In this document: in pieces, positions 6,285 to 14,455 of the stretch
How positions within the stretch are numbered: position 1 is the first letter of the stretch
Layout: each line of letters opens with the position of its first letter
From: an uncultured Flavonifractor sp.
GTDB taxonomy: Bacteria > Bacillota > Clostridia > Oscillospirales > Oscillospiraceae
Length of the DNA: 20,789 nucleotides
Assembly: GCA_910585415.1 (NCBI GenBank)
Contig: CAJUDT010000037.1
Span: forward strand, 1 to 20,789
Direction of reading: 5' to 3'
Position numbers and translations under genes: made by a program
Notes under the pieces: model-generated
Seen by the model: the letters and a program-made list of their open reading frames with translations, nothing else
Databases searched by the model: none
Told to the model about the DNA's origin: nothing

Positions 6285-6311
6285 ACTATATGTACAAGGT
6301 CCGCCCGCTAT
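6285..6311 (-). promoter_or_regulatory. Likely sigma-E promoter of sipL
   Basis: On the minus strand ATA (6311-6309), 16 bases, CATATAGT (6292-6285). The -10 box matches six of eight positions of the CATACA-T pattern and the spacing is right. It lies between spoVM and sipL, about 60 bases before the sipL start. sipL is mother-cell expressed in studied Clostridia. Confidence 0.55.
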
Positions 6312-6317
6312 GACTCC

Positions 6318-6389
6318 CTACCGCAGTCCAAAGAGGGTCCGCAGGAGCCCCCGGAACGCCTTGGGCGATTTCACAACGACAATCTTCAT
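6318..6389 (-). CDS. spoVM: Stage V sporulation protein M
   Basis: A 23-residue gene, MKIVVVKSPKAFRGLLRTLF followed by GLR and stop. It matches SpoVM, the tiny amphipathic helix that recognises the convex forespore membrane and recruits SpoIVA (26 aa in Bacillus subtilis). Conserved features are the MK start, the Lys-x-Pro-Lys bend at residues 7-10, a Gly at residue 14 and the basic, hydrophobic helix ending in Leu-Arg. GGGGAGG lies seven bases before the ATG. The gene also sits in the place spoVM has in Bacillus, downstream of the prpC-prkC-rsgA genes. Its ATG overlaps the stop of the 57-aa gene (ATGA, 6389-6386), so the two are probably translated together. It is the shortest real gene in the window and easily missed by automatic annotation. 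Confidence 0.92.
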   Translation of the reverse strand: MKIVVVKSPKAFRGLLRTLFGLR

Positions 6390-6559
6390 GATTCAGCCTC
6401 CCCGATTCCCAAATTTGTTTGGAGCCAATTCCGCCCCTTGTACCCCAGCCAGACGCCCAGCCCCATCGCAGCCAGACTGGCCGGATGGAGCAGGACTGCC
6501 ACGCCTGCCACGCACAAAGCTGCGGTTTGCAGGGTCTTTCGGTCCACTTGAAACGGCAA
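6386..6559 (-). CDS. Small membrane protein of unknown function, coupled to spoVM
   Basis: A 57-aa frame starting at TTG (6559), eight bases after AAAGGAGG, and ending in TGA that overlaps the ATG of spoVM. The N-terminus is polar and basic (PFQVDRKTLQ). Residues 11-44 are hydrophobic with Ala and Gly (TAALCVAGVAVLLHPASLAA and MGLGVWLGY), enough for one or two short membrane spans. The tail is polar (KGRNWLQTNLGIGEAES). It fills the place that rpe and thiN occupy in Bacillus, 68 bases after rsgA. I do not recognise the family. Overlap with spoVM suggests expression during sporulation or at least shared translation. A role at the forespore membrane is possible but unproven. Confidence 0.65.
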   Translation of the reverse strand: MPFQVDRKTLQTAALCVAGVAVLLHPASLAAMGLGVWLGYKGRNWLQTNLGIGEAES

Positions 6560-6627
6560 AACGGCCGCCTCCTTTCGCAACTGGTTCTGACCCAGTATAC
6601 GCAGGAGACGGCCGCAGGGAACTTGGC

Positions 6628-7518
6628 CTATTTGTTTTGTTTCTGCTCCCAGGGACGGACCTCTCTGGCCTGCTGGTAGAGGCGCACGTAGCTGGCGTGG
6701 CGGCTGGGAGAGATTTTCCCCTCCGCCAGGGCCTCCCGCACGGCGCACCCCTTCTCCTTCACATGGGCGCAGCCAATGAAGCGGCACTGTCCCAGGTAGG
6801 GCCGGAACTCCCGAAACGCCTGGGGCAGCTCTTCTATACCCAGCTCCTGCTCCAGCTCCGCGTCGAAGGACGAGAAGCCTGGCGTGTCCGCCACTACGGC
6901 CCCATTGCTCAGACGGAAGAGCTCCACATGCCGGGTGGTGTGCCGCCCCCGGCCCAGCTTGTCGGAGACCTCCCCCACCGGAAGGCGAAAGCCCGGCTCC
7001 AGGGCGTTGAGGATGCTGGACTTGCCCACACCGGAATTGCCCGTAAAGGCGGATACCTTTCCAGCTATGGCTTCAGCGAGCACCGGAATCCCCTGGCCGG
7101 TTTCGGCGCTGACCCGAAGGGTGGGGAAGCCCGCCGCCTGATAGATGCGGCAGAGCTCATCCCCCTGGTCCAAATCGCACTTGTTGACGCAGATGAGGCA
7201 TTCACAGCCCTTGTGCTCCGCGATGGCGGCCACCCGGTCAATCAGAAAGGGGTCGGTCACCGGCACCGCGCCGGAGGCCACCACCACCAGCTGGTCGATG
7301 TTGGCCACCGCCGGACGCTGAAACGCATTCTTGCGGGGTAGGATGCTGTCCAGCACCCCCGTCCCCTCATCCAGGGGGGTCATCCTCACCTGGTCCCCCA
7401 CCAGGGGGGTAATCTTTTGGTGGCGGAAGCGCCCCCTGGCCCGGCATTGAATCAGGGGGCCCTCTCCGCTGTCCACATAATAGAAGCCGCTGAGGGCTTT
7501 TAAGATTCTTCCCTCCAT
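6628..7518 (-). CDS. rsgA: Ribosome small-subunit assembly GTPase RsgA
   Basis: A 296-aa circularly permuted GTPase that acts late in 30S maturation. The N-terminal OB-fold (residues 1-70) is followed by the permuted G motifs: NKCD (G4) at 112-115, GNSGVGKSS (G1) at 160-168, TTRHVEL (G2) at 194-200 and DTPG (G3) at 211-214. The C-terminal zinc site has Cys245, Cys250, His252 and Cys258, as expected. The ATG is only one base after the prkC stop codon, with no separate ribosome binding site, so its translation depends on prkC. Members of this family are substrates of the PASTA kinase in Bacillus, which fits the neighbour. The next gene, the small membrane protein, follows after 68 bases. Confidence 0.97.
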   Translation of the reverse strand: MEGRILKALSGFYYVDSGEGPLIQCRARGRFRHQKITPLVGDQVRMTPLDEGTGVLDSILPRKNAFQRPAVANIDQLVVVASGAVPVTDPFLIDRVAAIAEHKGCECLICVNKCDLDQGDELCRIYQAAGFPTLRVSAETGQGIPVLAEAIAGKVSAFTGNSGVGKSSILNALEPGFRLPVGEVSDKLGRGRHTTRHVELFRLSNGAVVADTPGFSSFDAELEQELGIEELPQAFREFRPYLGQCRFIGCAHVKEKGCAVREALAEGKISPSRHASYVRLYQQAREVRPWEQKQNK

Positions 7519-7519
7519 A

Positions 7520-9631
7520 TCAGGGGTTGAAATTGTGGTTCATGGTTTTCAGGAGCGAGCCGTCAATGTAGACGGTAATCGTCTGCATTCCGGTGCCGGA
7601 CACAGGGATGCTCACCCGGCCCAGCACGGTGTTGACCGGCTGATTGTACGCCTCCTTGTCCCCCACCAGAATCCGCACGGTCACCGTCTCCCGCCCGTCG
7701 TCGGGCAGCTCCACCGGCACCGAATAGGTGGTGGCGGCAGGGCCGGGCGGCGGTGTGGGCGTCTCCGGTATGGGGGTAGGCGTGGGCTCCGGGGTGGGTT
7801 CCGGGGTGGGCTCCGGCGTGGGCGAGGTGGCCGGGTCGGGGCCCTTGCTCACCCGGAGGCTGATGGTCTGCCCTTCCTCCACCTCCGTGTCGGGCTTGAT
7901 GCTCTGGTAACAGATGCGGCCCTCTGCAATCTCCGGGTCATAGGCCTCGCTGACCGTTACCTTCAGCTTGAGGGCCTCGGCCGCTCTGCGGGCGTCGGCC
8001 TCCAGCATTGTGACGAAGTTGATAACCGTGACCGGCTTGGAGTCCGGCCCGGTGCTCACCACCAGGGTCACGGAGGTCACCCCGTCCATGGGGGTCTTGG
8101 AGGCGGGCGTCTGGCGGATGACATACTCCTTGGTAATCTCGTCGGAGGGCTCTTCCTCCAAAATCAGGTTGCCCGCCTCCTGGCTGTAGCCCAGCTGGCG
8201 CAGAACGGCCTGGGCGGAGCGGTAGTCCGTGTTGAACAGGTCCGGCATAATCTCCGGGTCCGGCTCCGTGACCCCGGAGCCGTTGCTGAGTATGACGGTG
8301 ATGGTGCTCCCGGCGGCGGCGTTGAGGCCGATTCCAGGCTCCTGGGAGGCAATCTGCCCGGCAGGCAAAGCGCTGTCCATGGTGCCCCCCTCTGCAATCT
8401 GGAACTGAGCCTCGATTACATCGGGCCGCGACTGCGCCTCCGTCACGGTCAGGCCGGTCAGCAGGGGGACGTGATAATTTTTCACTGGCTGGGCCCCTCC
8501 AATCAGGCCGCTGAAGAAGGATACCCAGAGAAAATACCCCATGCCCGCCAAAAAAATCACGATGGCCACCACAGCCAGCACCATGGGCAGGCGGCTCCCC
8601 CCCCGGTCGTCGTCCTCATAGTAGCTGTCCTCCGGCGGACGGGGCCTCCGGCGGGCCTGCTGAGACGACTGGTTTTCCTCCCGGGGACGGCGGGCAGAGG
8701 GCTGCCGGGCCGTGTGGGGCGTGTTGGCCCCAATGACGTGGGTGGGCTCATCCCCATCCCCCGCAGTCAGGTCGGCGGGGGTATAGTCAAAGTTGATGCT
8801 GGGATTTTTGCGGAACTCCTCCAGGTCGGCCAGCATGGCGTCGGCGGAGATGTACCGCTGAGACACGTCGGAGGCCATAGCCTTCATGGTGATGGCCTCT
8901 AGGGCCTCGGGAATCTCCGGGTCCAGCTCCCGCGGGGACAGGGGGATGGAGTTGATGTGCTGAATGGCCACCGAAACCGGTGATTCCCCCTCGTAGGGCA
9001 GCCGCCCGGTAATCATCTCATAGAGCACCACGCCGGCGGAATAGATATCGCTGCGGGCGTCAATGCGGCTCCCCCTGGCCTGCTCCGGGGAGATATAGTG
9101 GACGGAGCCCAGGGCCTCTTGTGTCAGTGTGGCCTGGGCGGCAGAGGTCACGCGGGCAATGCCGAAATCGGCCACCTTCAGGCTCCCGTCCCGGAGGACC
9201 ATCATGTTATGGGGCTTGATGTCCCGGTGAATGATGCCCCGGCTGTGGGCGTGGGAGAGGGCCTTCATAATCTGGGTGATGAAGTGCAGCGCCTCCCGCC
9301 AGGAGAGCTTGCCGCCCCGCTTCTGCATATACTGCTTGAGGCTGATGCCGTCAATGAGCTCCATGACGATATAATCCAGCTCCTGAGAGCGGGACACGTC
9401 ATAGACCGCCACAATATTGGGGTGGGAGAGCATCGCTACAGCCTGGGACTCATCGTGGAACCGGCGGCGGAACTCTGCGTCCTGGGCCAAATCCTCCTTG
9501 AGGATTTTCACCGCAACCAGGCGGTTGAGCCGGTGACACCGGGCCTTGTACACCACCGCCATGCCGCCGATACCGATGCGCTCCAGGATCTCATATCGGT
9601 TGTCGAGTAATTTTCCTATGTATTGATCCAT
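7520..9631 (-). CDS. prkC: PASTA-domain serine/threonine protein kinase
   Basis: A 703-aa membrane kinase that senses peptidoglycan fragments or lipid II and phosphorylates Ser/Thr in cell-wall, translation and germination proteins. The kinase domain (residues 13-270) has the loop GIGGMAVVYKA, Lys42, HRDIKPHN with catalytic Asp137, DFG at 155-157 and HYISPEQARG. A proline/arginine-rich linker follows, then one membrane span (LPMVLAVVAIVIFLAGMGYF). Three PASTA repeats lie outside the cell, then a PTPEPT-rich stalk and a ~65-residue beta-rich end domain that replaces a further PASTA unit. It lies directly after its phosphatase gene (17 bases between) and before rsgA. AAGGGGGG precedes the ATG. 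The stalk and terminal domain are the only unusual parts. Confidence 0.96.
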   Translation of the reverse strand: MDQYIGKLLDNRYEILERIGIGGMAVVYKARCHRLNRLVAVKILKEDLAQDAEFRRRFHDESQAVAMLSHPNIVAVYDVSRSQELDYIVMELIDGISLKQYMQKRGGKLSWREALHFITQIMKALSHAHSRGIIHRDIKPHNMMVLRDGSLKVADFGIARVTSAAQATLTQEALGSVHYISPEQARGSRIDARSDIYSAGVVLYEMITGRLPYEGESPVSVAIQHINSIPLSPRELDPEIPEALEAITMKAMASDVSQRYISADAMLADLEEFRKNPSINFDYTPADLTAGDGDEPTHVIGANTPHTARQPSARRPREENQSSQQARRRPRPPEDSYYEDDDRGGSRLPMVLAVVAIVIFLAGMGYFLWVSFFSGLIGGAQPVKNYHVPLLTGLTVTEAQSRPDVIEAQFQIAEGGTMDSALPAGQIASQEPGIGLNAAAGSTITVILSNGSGVTEPDPEIMPDLFNTDYRSAQAVLRQLGYSQEAGNLILEEEPSDEITKEYVIRQTPASKTPMDGVTSVTLVVSTGPDSKPVTVINFVTMLEADARRAAEALKLKVTVSEAYDPEIAEGRICYQSIKPDTEVEEGQTISLRVSKGPDPATSPTPEPTPEPTPEPTPTPIPETPTPPPGPAATTYSVPVELPDDGRETVTVRILVGDKEAYNQPVNTVLGRVSIPVSGTGMQTITVYIDGSLLKTMNHNFNP
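7782..7817. repeat. 12-bp tandem repeat coding the Pro-Glu-Pro-Thr stalk of PrkC
   Basis: Three consecutive 12-bp units (GTGGGCTCCGGG and one-base variants) lie in frame in the prkC gene and encode repeats of Pro-Glu-Pro-Thr on the minus strand. Degenerate versions continue on both sides. The unit number could change by slippage without breaking the frame. Confidence 0.8.
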
Positions 9632-9648
9632 AGTCCATTACCCCCCTT

Positions 9649-10380
9649 TTACTGGATTTCCATCAGAACGACGGTCACATTGTCCGGCGCGCCCCGGGAC
9701 AGTGTCATGTCCACCAGCCGCTGACAACAGTCCTCCGGCGCACCGCCGTAGAGGACCTCGTACAAAAGCTCCTGGTCGGTGACCATATTGCTCAGTCCAT
9801 CGGAGCACAGGAGCAAAAAATCTCCCGGCGAAAGTGCCTGTTCATACAAATCTGCCCGGACCCGGTCCTCGGAGCCCAGGGCGCGGGTAATCAGATTCTT
9901 CCTGGGGTGGGTTCGGGCCTCCTCAGGGGTGATGTCCCCCCTGGCTACCATGTCCTCCACCACGGAGTGATCCCGCGTGACCCGCCGGATGCCCTCGCCG
10001 GAGATGTGATAGCACCGGCTGTCCCCAATATTGAGTACATAAGCCGTCCCCTCCGCCACCATAGCGGCCACCAGGGTGGTGCCCATGCCCCGGCACTCCG
10101 TTTCAATCATCGCGCGGTGGTAAACCGTGCGGTTGGCGGCCTCCGCCGCCTGCTCCAGGACTTGGCCGGGGGGCAGCTCTTCCCCCTCTTGGAGGCTCTG
10201 AAGGGTATCCACAAAGGTCTCCACCGCCATCTGACTGGCGATGTTCCCCGCCCGTGCGCCCCCCATGCCGTCGCACACCACGCCGATGGCCAGCCGCGCC
10301 GAGGGCACGTCCAAGTAAAAGCCGTCCTGGTTCTGAGGCCGGACCGTACCGCGGTCCGTCATTCCCCATGCGTATATCAT
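9649..10380 (-). CDS. stp: PP2C-type serine/threonine phosphatase, partner of PrkC
   Basis: A 243-aa cytoplasmic phosphatase (PrpC/Stp) that removes phosphate from PrkC and its targets using two metal ions. Conserved acidic blocks are RPQNQDGFYL near residue 15-24, VCDGMGGARAG, LNIGDSRCYHI, LLLCSDGLSNM and GAPDNVTVVLM at the end. The length is normal for the bacterial family (about 240-250). It precedes prkC by 17 bases and follows rlmN by 63 bases, the conserved order rlmN-stp-prkC-rsgA of Firmicutes. The 63-base gap contains no clear promoter, so it is probably expressed with the upstream genes. Confidence 0.96.
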   Translation of the reverse strand: MIYAWGMTDRGTVRPQNQDGFYLDVPSARLAIGVVCDGMGGARAGNIASQMAVETFVDTLQSLQEGEELPPGQVLEQAAEAANRTVYHRAMIETECRGMGTTLVAAMVAEGTAYVLNIGDSRCYHISGEGIRRVTRDHSVVEDMVARGDITPEEARTHPRKNLITRALGSEDRVRADLYEQALSPGDFLLLCSDGLSNMVTDQELLYEVLYGGAPEDCCQRLVDMTLSRGAPDNVTVVLMEIQ

Positions 10381-10443
10381 TTGAATCGCCTTCTTTCCCG
10401 CGCCGATGGGGCGGCGCTAGTCCGAGCCGCGGACCTTCCGGTC

Positions 10444-11469
10444 CTATGCTTCTTCCTGCATCCTTCTGCGCCGCAGCTGTCCGCAGGAGGCGTCGATCTC
10501 CCCGCCCAGCTTCCGGCGGACGGTGGCCGTGACGCCCTGCCGCTCCAGACGCTTCTGGAAGGCCGCCACACGGCGGCTGGGCTTCAACGGGCTTTCCTCC
10601 ACATGGTTCAGGGGAATCAGATTCACATGACTCCCCGTGCCCTTGAGCCGCTTTGCCAAAAGATCGGCCTGCCAATCGGTGTCGTTCACGCCGTCTATGA
10701 GGGCGTACTCATAGGAAATACGCCGCCCTGTGACCTCAAAATAGCGGCGGCAGGCTTCCAGCAGCCGCTCCACCCCCACCCCGCGGTTTACCGGCATCAG
10801 GCGCGAGCGGGTGGCATCGTCCGGCGCGTGGAGGGACACCGATAAGGTCAATTGTAACCGATAGCTGGCCAGTTTGTCAATTTTTTCGGTCAGACCGCAG
10901 GTGGATAGGGAAATGTGCCGCATTCCGATGTTCAGCCCCGCCGGGCTGTTGACCAGCTCCAGAAAGCGGAGCACCGTGTCAAAATTATCCAGAGGCTCCC
11001 CAATGCCCATGAGTACGATATTGCTCACAGCCGTACCGGCATCCAGCTGGGTAAAGAGCACTTGGTCCAGCATCTCAGCGGGTGTCAAGTCTCTTACCTT
11101 GCCCCCAAGAGTGGAGGCACAGAAGGCACAGCCCATGCGGCACCCCACCTGAGACGAGATACATACAGTATTCCCATGATGATAGCGCATCAAAACAGTT
11201 TCTATGCAGCTTCCATCCCCCAGCCGCCACAGGTATTTGATGGTCCCGTCTTTGGGGTCCACCTGCTTGCGCTCCACCACGGGAGCGGTGATGAAGCAGG
11301 TTTGGGACAGCTTCTCCCGCAGAGGCTTGGAGAGGTTGCTCATCTCGTCAAAGGTCCGGGTTCCCCGATGGAGCCACGAAAAGACCTGCTTGGCCCGGAA
11401 GGCGGGTTCCCCCAGCTCCTGAAAAAAGGCGGTCATCTGAGGCAGGTCCATGGATTTCAGGTCAATCAT
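10444..11469 (-). CDS. rlmN: Dual-specificity rRNA/tRNA adenine-C2 methyltransferase RlmN
   Basis: A 341-aa radical SAM enzyme that methylates C2 of A2503 in 23S rRNA and A37 of some tRNAs. The iron-sulfur ligands are Cys110, Cys114 and Cys117 in GCRMGCAFCAST. The second catalytic cysteine near the C-terminus is visible in GEIDASCGQL. Other family blocks are LMGIGEPLDNFD (GGEPL-type SAM contact), HISLSTCGL and YALIDGVNDT. AGGGAGGAGG lies upstream of the ATG. It starts 13 bases after rsmB. The length and order are those expected. There is no sign that it is a Cfr-type resistance gene: the region around it is the normal housekeeping cluster. Confidence 0.97.
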   Translation of the reverse strand: MIDLKSMDLPQMTAFFQELGEPAFRAKQVFSWLHRGTRTFDEMSNLSKPLREKLSQTCFITAPVVERKQVDPKDGTIKYLWRLGDGSCIETVLMRYHHGNTVCISSQVGCRMGCAFCASTLGGKVRDLTPAEMLDQVLFTQLDAGTAVSNIVLMGIGEPLDNFDTVLRFLELVNSPAGLNIGMRHISLSTCGLTEKIDKLASYRLQLTLSVSLHAPDDATRSRLMPVNRGVGVERLLEACRRYFEVTGRRISYEYALIDGVNDTDWQADLLAKRLKGTGSHVNLIPLNHVEESPLKPSRRVAAFQKRLERQGVTATVRRKLGGEIDASCGQLRRRRMQEEA

Positions 11470-11482
11470 ACGGGCCTCCTCC

Positions 11483-12802
11483 CTATCCGCGCCGTTTCAG
11501 ACGGGCAATGAAAAATCCATCGGTTCCGTGGATATGGGGCCAGAGCGTCAGCATACCCTCTGGCACAGCCCCAATGGGCTCCGGTAATTGAAAGCTCTCA
11601 CATGTAAAGTTCTTTTGCCTGTCAAGGAAGTCTCGAACAACTCCCTCGTTTTCACGCTCCAGGAGGGTACAGGTGGCGTAAAGCAACTTCCCCCCAGGCT
11701 TCACATAGCGGGATACATTCTCCAAGATGGCGCTCTGCACCCGGGGCAGGCCCTCCAGGGGCTTGGGGTCCTTGTAGCGGATGTCCGGTTTTTTACGGAT
11801 AATTCCCAGCCCTGAGCAGGGCACATCGGCAATCACCAAGTCAAATCCGTCAAGGTATTCCTCTTTACAGGCCTTGGCATCCAGTGTTTTTGCCTGGATA
11901 CAGCTCAGGCCCAGGCGCTTCGCGCCCGCCTCAATCAGCCGCTGCTTGTGGGGGTGAATGTCACAGGCAACGACATTCCCCACATCCCCCATGGCAATGG
12001 CAGCGGCAAAGGATTTTCCGCCAGGGGCGGCGCAGGCATCTAAAATCTGCATCCCCGGCCTGGGCTCTGCCGCCCAGACGGCCAGCCTAGCCGCCGGGTC
12101 CTGGATGTAAAGCATCCCCTCTTGAAAGGCGTCCAAATGCTCCAGATTCCCTGTACCACTCAAGAGCAGGCCGTCCGTCAGCCAGGGGTGGGGCACAGCC
12201 TCCACCCCTTGGGCCTCCAGGCATTCCCGCACCTGAGCGGCGGTAAAGCGGCATGTGTTCACCTGGGCGCAGGTGGGCGGCGGGGTGTTGTCCGCCTCCA
12301 TGAGCCGGCGCGCACCTTCTTCCCCCAAACGGGCGGCAAAGAGCTCCGCCAGCCAATCGGGGTGGCTGTACCGCAGGGCGTCACTGGGCGGTTTTGGCAG
12401 ATGCGCTTTTTGCCGCGTCAGGTTCCGCAGCACCCCATTGACCAGCCCCGCCGCACGGGGATTTTTGGCGTACCTCCGGGCCAGGGCTACCGACTCATTC
12501 ACCGCCGCGCTGTCCGGCACCCGGTCCAGGTATAATATCTGATAGGCCCCCAGGCGCAGGCACTCCAACACCTTTTCCTCCAGGCGCTCCAGCTTCATGG
12601 TACACAGCTGGGACAGATAGAAATCCAGCAGCAGCCGGTTTTGGAGTACGCCGAAGCACAGACGGGTGGCTAATCCCGCGTCCCGCCCGTCCAGCCTTGC
12701 CTCCCTCAGGGCTTTTTTCAAAAAGCCGTCGGACCAAGCGCCCTGCCCTGCGCAGGCGGAGAGGGCCAGCAAGGCCACCTCTCTGGGTGTGCGTCCCGCC
12801 AT
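11483..12802 (-). CDS. rsmB: 16S rRNA cytosine-C5 methyltransferase RsmB
   Basis: A 439-aa enzyme that methylates C967 of 16S rRNA. The N-terminal half is the NusB-like RNA-binding domain (helices through RLGAYQILYLDRVPDSAAVNE). The C-terminal half is the SAM methyltransferase with ILDACAAPGGKSFAAA (SAM loop), VIADVPCSGLGIIRKKPDIR (with the Pro-Cys pair) and LLYATCTLLERENE (with the catalytic Thr-Cys). The ATG at 12802 is eight bases after GGAGG, so it is preferred over a TTG two codons earlier that lies almost on the ribosome binding site. The gene follows the metallopeptidase stop by two bases, so the two are probably coupled. Confidence 0.96.
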   Translation of the reverse strand: MAGRTPREVALLALSACAGQGAWSDGFLKKALREARLDGRDAGLATRLCFGVLQNRLLLDFYLSQLCTMKLERLEEKVLECLRLGAYQILYLDRVPDSAAVNESVALARRYAKNPRAAGLVNGVLRNLTRQKAHLPKPPSDALRYSHPDWLAELFAARLGEEGARRLMEADNTPPPTCAQVNTCRFTAAQVRECLEAQGVEAVPHPWLTDGLLLSGTGNLEHLDAFQEGMLYIQDPAARLAVWAAEPRPGMQILDACAAPGGKSFAAAIAMGDVGNVVACDIHPHKQRLIEAGAKRLGLSCIQAKTLDAKACKEEYLDGFDLVIADVPCSGLGIIRKKPDIRYKDPKPLEGLPRVQSAILENVSRYVKPGGKLLYATCTLLERENEGVVRDFLDRQKNFTCESFQLPEPIGAVPEGMLTLWPHIHGTDGFFIARLKRRG

Positions 12803-12804
12803 AT

Positions 12805-13503
12805 TCAATCCCTCCTGCGGCTGCTGAAGGCCAGCACAAACCGCAGCAGCTGGGCCAGGGAGACAACCAGCGCCGCTACATAAGTCATTGCTGCGGCAGA
12901 CAGGACCTTTTTGGCCCCCTTCAGCTCTTGATTGTCTAAGAAATCGCCGCTCTCCAAGGTAACAATGGCCCGGCGGGAGGCATTGAACTCCACCGGCAGG
13001 GTCACCAGCTGGCCCACCACCGCCACCGAGAACAGGAGAACGCCAATCCCGAACAGTGTTTGCGAGTAGAGAAACAATCCGATTAAGATAAACACAATGG
13101 ACAGCTGAGAACCGATGTTGCTCAGGGGGATAATGGCCGAGCGCACCCGAATGGGGCCGTAGCCCTGGGCGTACTGAACCGCGTGCCCGGCCTCGTGGGC
13201 CGCCACCCCCACCGCCGCTACGGAGTTGACCCCGTACACGGAGTCCGACAGGCGGATGACATTGCTCTGCGGGTCATAGTGGTCGCTGAGACGGCCGGAG
13301 ACCCGCTCAATGCGCACATCATACACACCATGGAAGCGAAGGACCGCCTCCGCCGCCCGGGCCCCGGTGAGCCCCCGGCTGCTGGCCACCTTGGACCAGC
13401 GGTTAAAGGTGGTGGACACGCGGATTTGAGCGATTCCGGCCAATAGCATAGCTGGAATCAGGACAATCCAATAATAGATATCCGTACCATAGAAAAAGGG
13501 CAT
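12805..13503 (-). CDS. Membrane zinc metallopeptidase (YugP family)
   Basis: A 232-aa integral membrane peptidase of the Zn_peptidase_2 (YugP) family. A membrane span near residues 10-27 is followed by a soluble part holding the zinc motif HEAGH at 103-107. Further hydrophobic spans follow (SIVFILIGLFLYSQTLFGIGVLLF and a last one around AAAMTYVAALVVSLAQLL). The substrate is unknown for most members. AAGGAAGG lies five bases before the ATG. It sits between fmt (31 bases upstream) and rsmB (2 bases downstream), a position common in Clostridia but not in Bacillus subtilis. Co-expression with translation genes is inferred from spacing only. Confidence 0.93.
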   Translation of the reverse strand: MPFFYGTDIYYWIVLIPAMLLAGIAQIRVSTTFNRWSKVASSRGLTGARAAEAVLRFHGVYDVRIERVSGRLSDHYDPQSNVIRLSDSVYGVNSVAAVGVAAHEAGHAVQYAQGYGPIRVRSAIIPLSNIGSQLSIVFILIGLFLYSQTLFGIGVLLFSVAVVGQLVTLPVEFNASRRAIVTLESGDFLDNQELKGAKKVLSAAAMTYVAALVVSLAQLLRFVLAFSSRRRD

Positions 13504-13534
13504 AGCTTCCTTCCTTTCAGAACATCCGGCAGGC

Positions 13535-14455
13535 TTACCCCAGCGGCAGAGGGTGCCCCCGCAGATAGTCGGCGGCTTTCATGCGCTTGCCGCCGTCGGG
13601 CTGGAGCTCCAGAATGCGCAGGGCGGTATTTCCGCCGCAGGCCACAAGGACGCCCCCCTTTCCCGCCTCCAGCACGGCCCCTGGCTTCGCCCCCTCCGGG
13701 GCTGTCTCCGTGACAGTGGAAAAGACTTTACAGCGCTTGCCGCCCAGCTCTGTCACGGCGGCGGGCCAGGGAATCAGCCCTCGGACCTGATTGTGGAGCT
13801 CCTGGGCCGTGTGGGTCCAGTCCATGGGCGAAAGCTCCTTGGAGAGCATGGGGGCCAGTGTGGCCTGAGCGCCGTCCTGGGGGGTGCGGGAGGCGCTCCC
13901 CCTCTCGATTGCGGCCACCGTCTCTACCAGCAGACTCCCGCCCAGGTCCGCCAACCGGGCATATAGAGCCTGGGCGTCCTCGTTGGGGCCGATGGGGGTG
14001 GCCCGCTGGGCGATGATGTCTCCCGCGTCCAGCTCAGAGGCCATGTGCATGATGGTCACGCCGGTCTCCGCGTCCCCGTTGAGCACCGCCCAGTTGATGG
14101 GGGCCGCGCCCCGGTACTTGGGCAGAAGGGACGAGTGGACATTGATGCACCCCTTCGCGGGGTAAGCCAGAATATCGTCGGGCAAAATCCGCCCATAAGC
14201 CGCCACCACAATGAGCTCCGGGTCCAGCGCTTGGATGAGCGCCAGGGCCGTACCGTCCCGGAGCTTCACCGGCTGGTGGACCGGGATGCCATGGGCCTGA
14301 GCGCACACCTTGACGGGGGTGGGCAGCAGCTTCATTCCCCGGTTTTTGGGCTTATCCGGCTGGGTGAACACCCCGCAAATCTGGTGTCCCGCCTCAATCA
14401 GTTTTTCCAGAGAGGGCACAGCAAATTCCGGTGTGCCCATAAATAAAATGTTCAC
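13535..14455 (-). CDS. fmt: Methionyl-tRNA formyltransferase
   Basis: A 306-aa enzyme that formylates initiator Met-tRNA using 10-formyl-tetrahydrofolate. Family residues are Asn105 and His107 in CINVHSSLLPKYRGAAPINW (with the SLLP folate-binding loop at 109-112) and the catalytic Asp146 in ELDAGDI. The N-terminus MNILFMGTPEFAVP is canonical. The C-terminal OB-like domain is present. The start is GTG, sharing four bases (GTGA) with the def stop, so the two enzymes that add and remove the formyl group are translationally coupled. The length is normal. Confidence 0.97.
   Translation of the reverse strand: MNILFMGTPEFAVPSLEKLIEAGHQICGVFTQPDKPKNRGMKLLPTPVKVCAQAHGIPVHQPVKLRDGTALALIQALDPELIVVAAYGRILPDDILAYPAKGCINVHSSLLPKYRGAAPINWAVLNGDAETGVTIMHMASELDAGDIIAQRATPIGPNEDAQALYARLADLGGSLLVETVAAIERGSASRTPQDGAQATLAPMLSKELSPMDWTHTAQELHNQVRGLIPWPAAVTELGGKRCKVFSTVTETAPEGAKPGAVLEAGKGGVLVACGGNTALRILELQPDGGKRMKAADYLRGHPLPLG

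Noticed and set aside
10444..11469. A Cfr-type resistance methyltransferase
   Set aside because: The gene sits in the standard rsmB-rlmN-stp order, with host-like composition and a normal RlmN layout.
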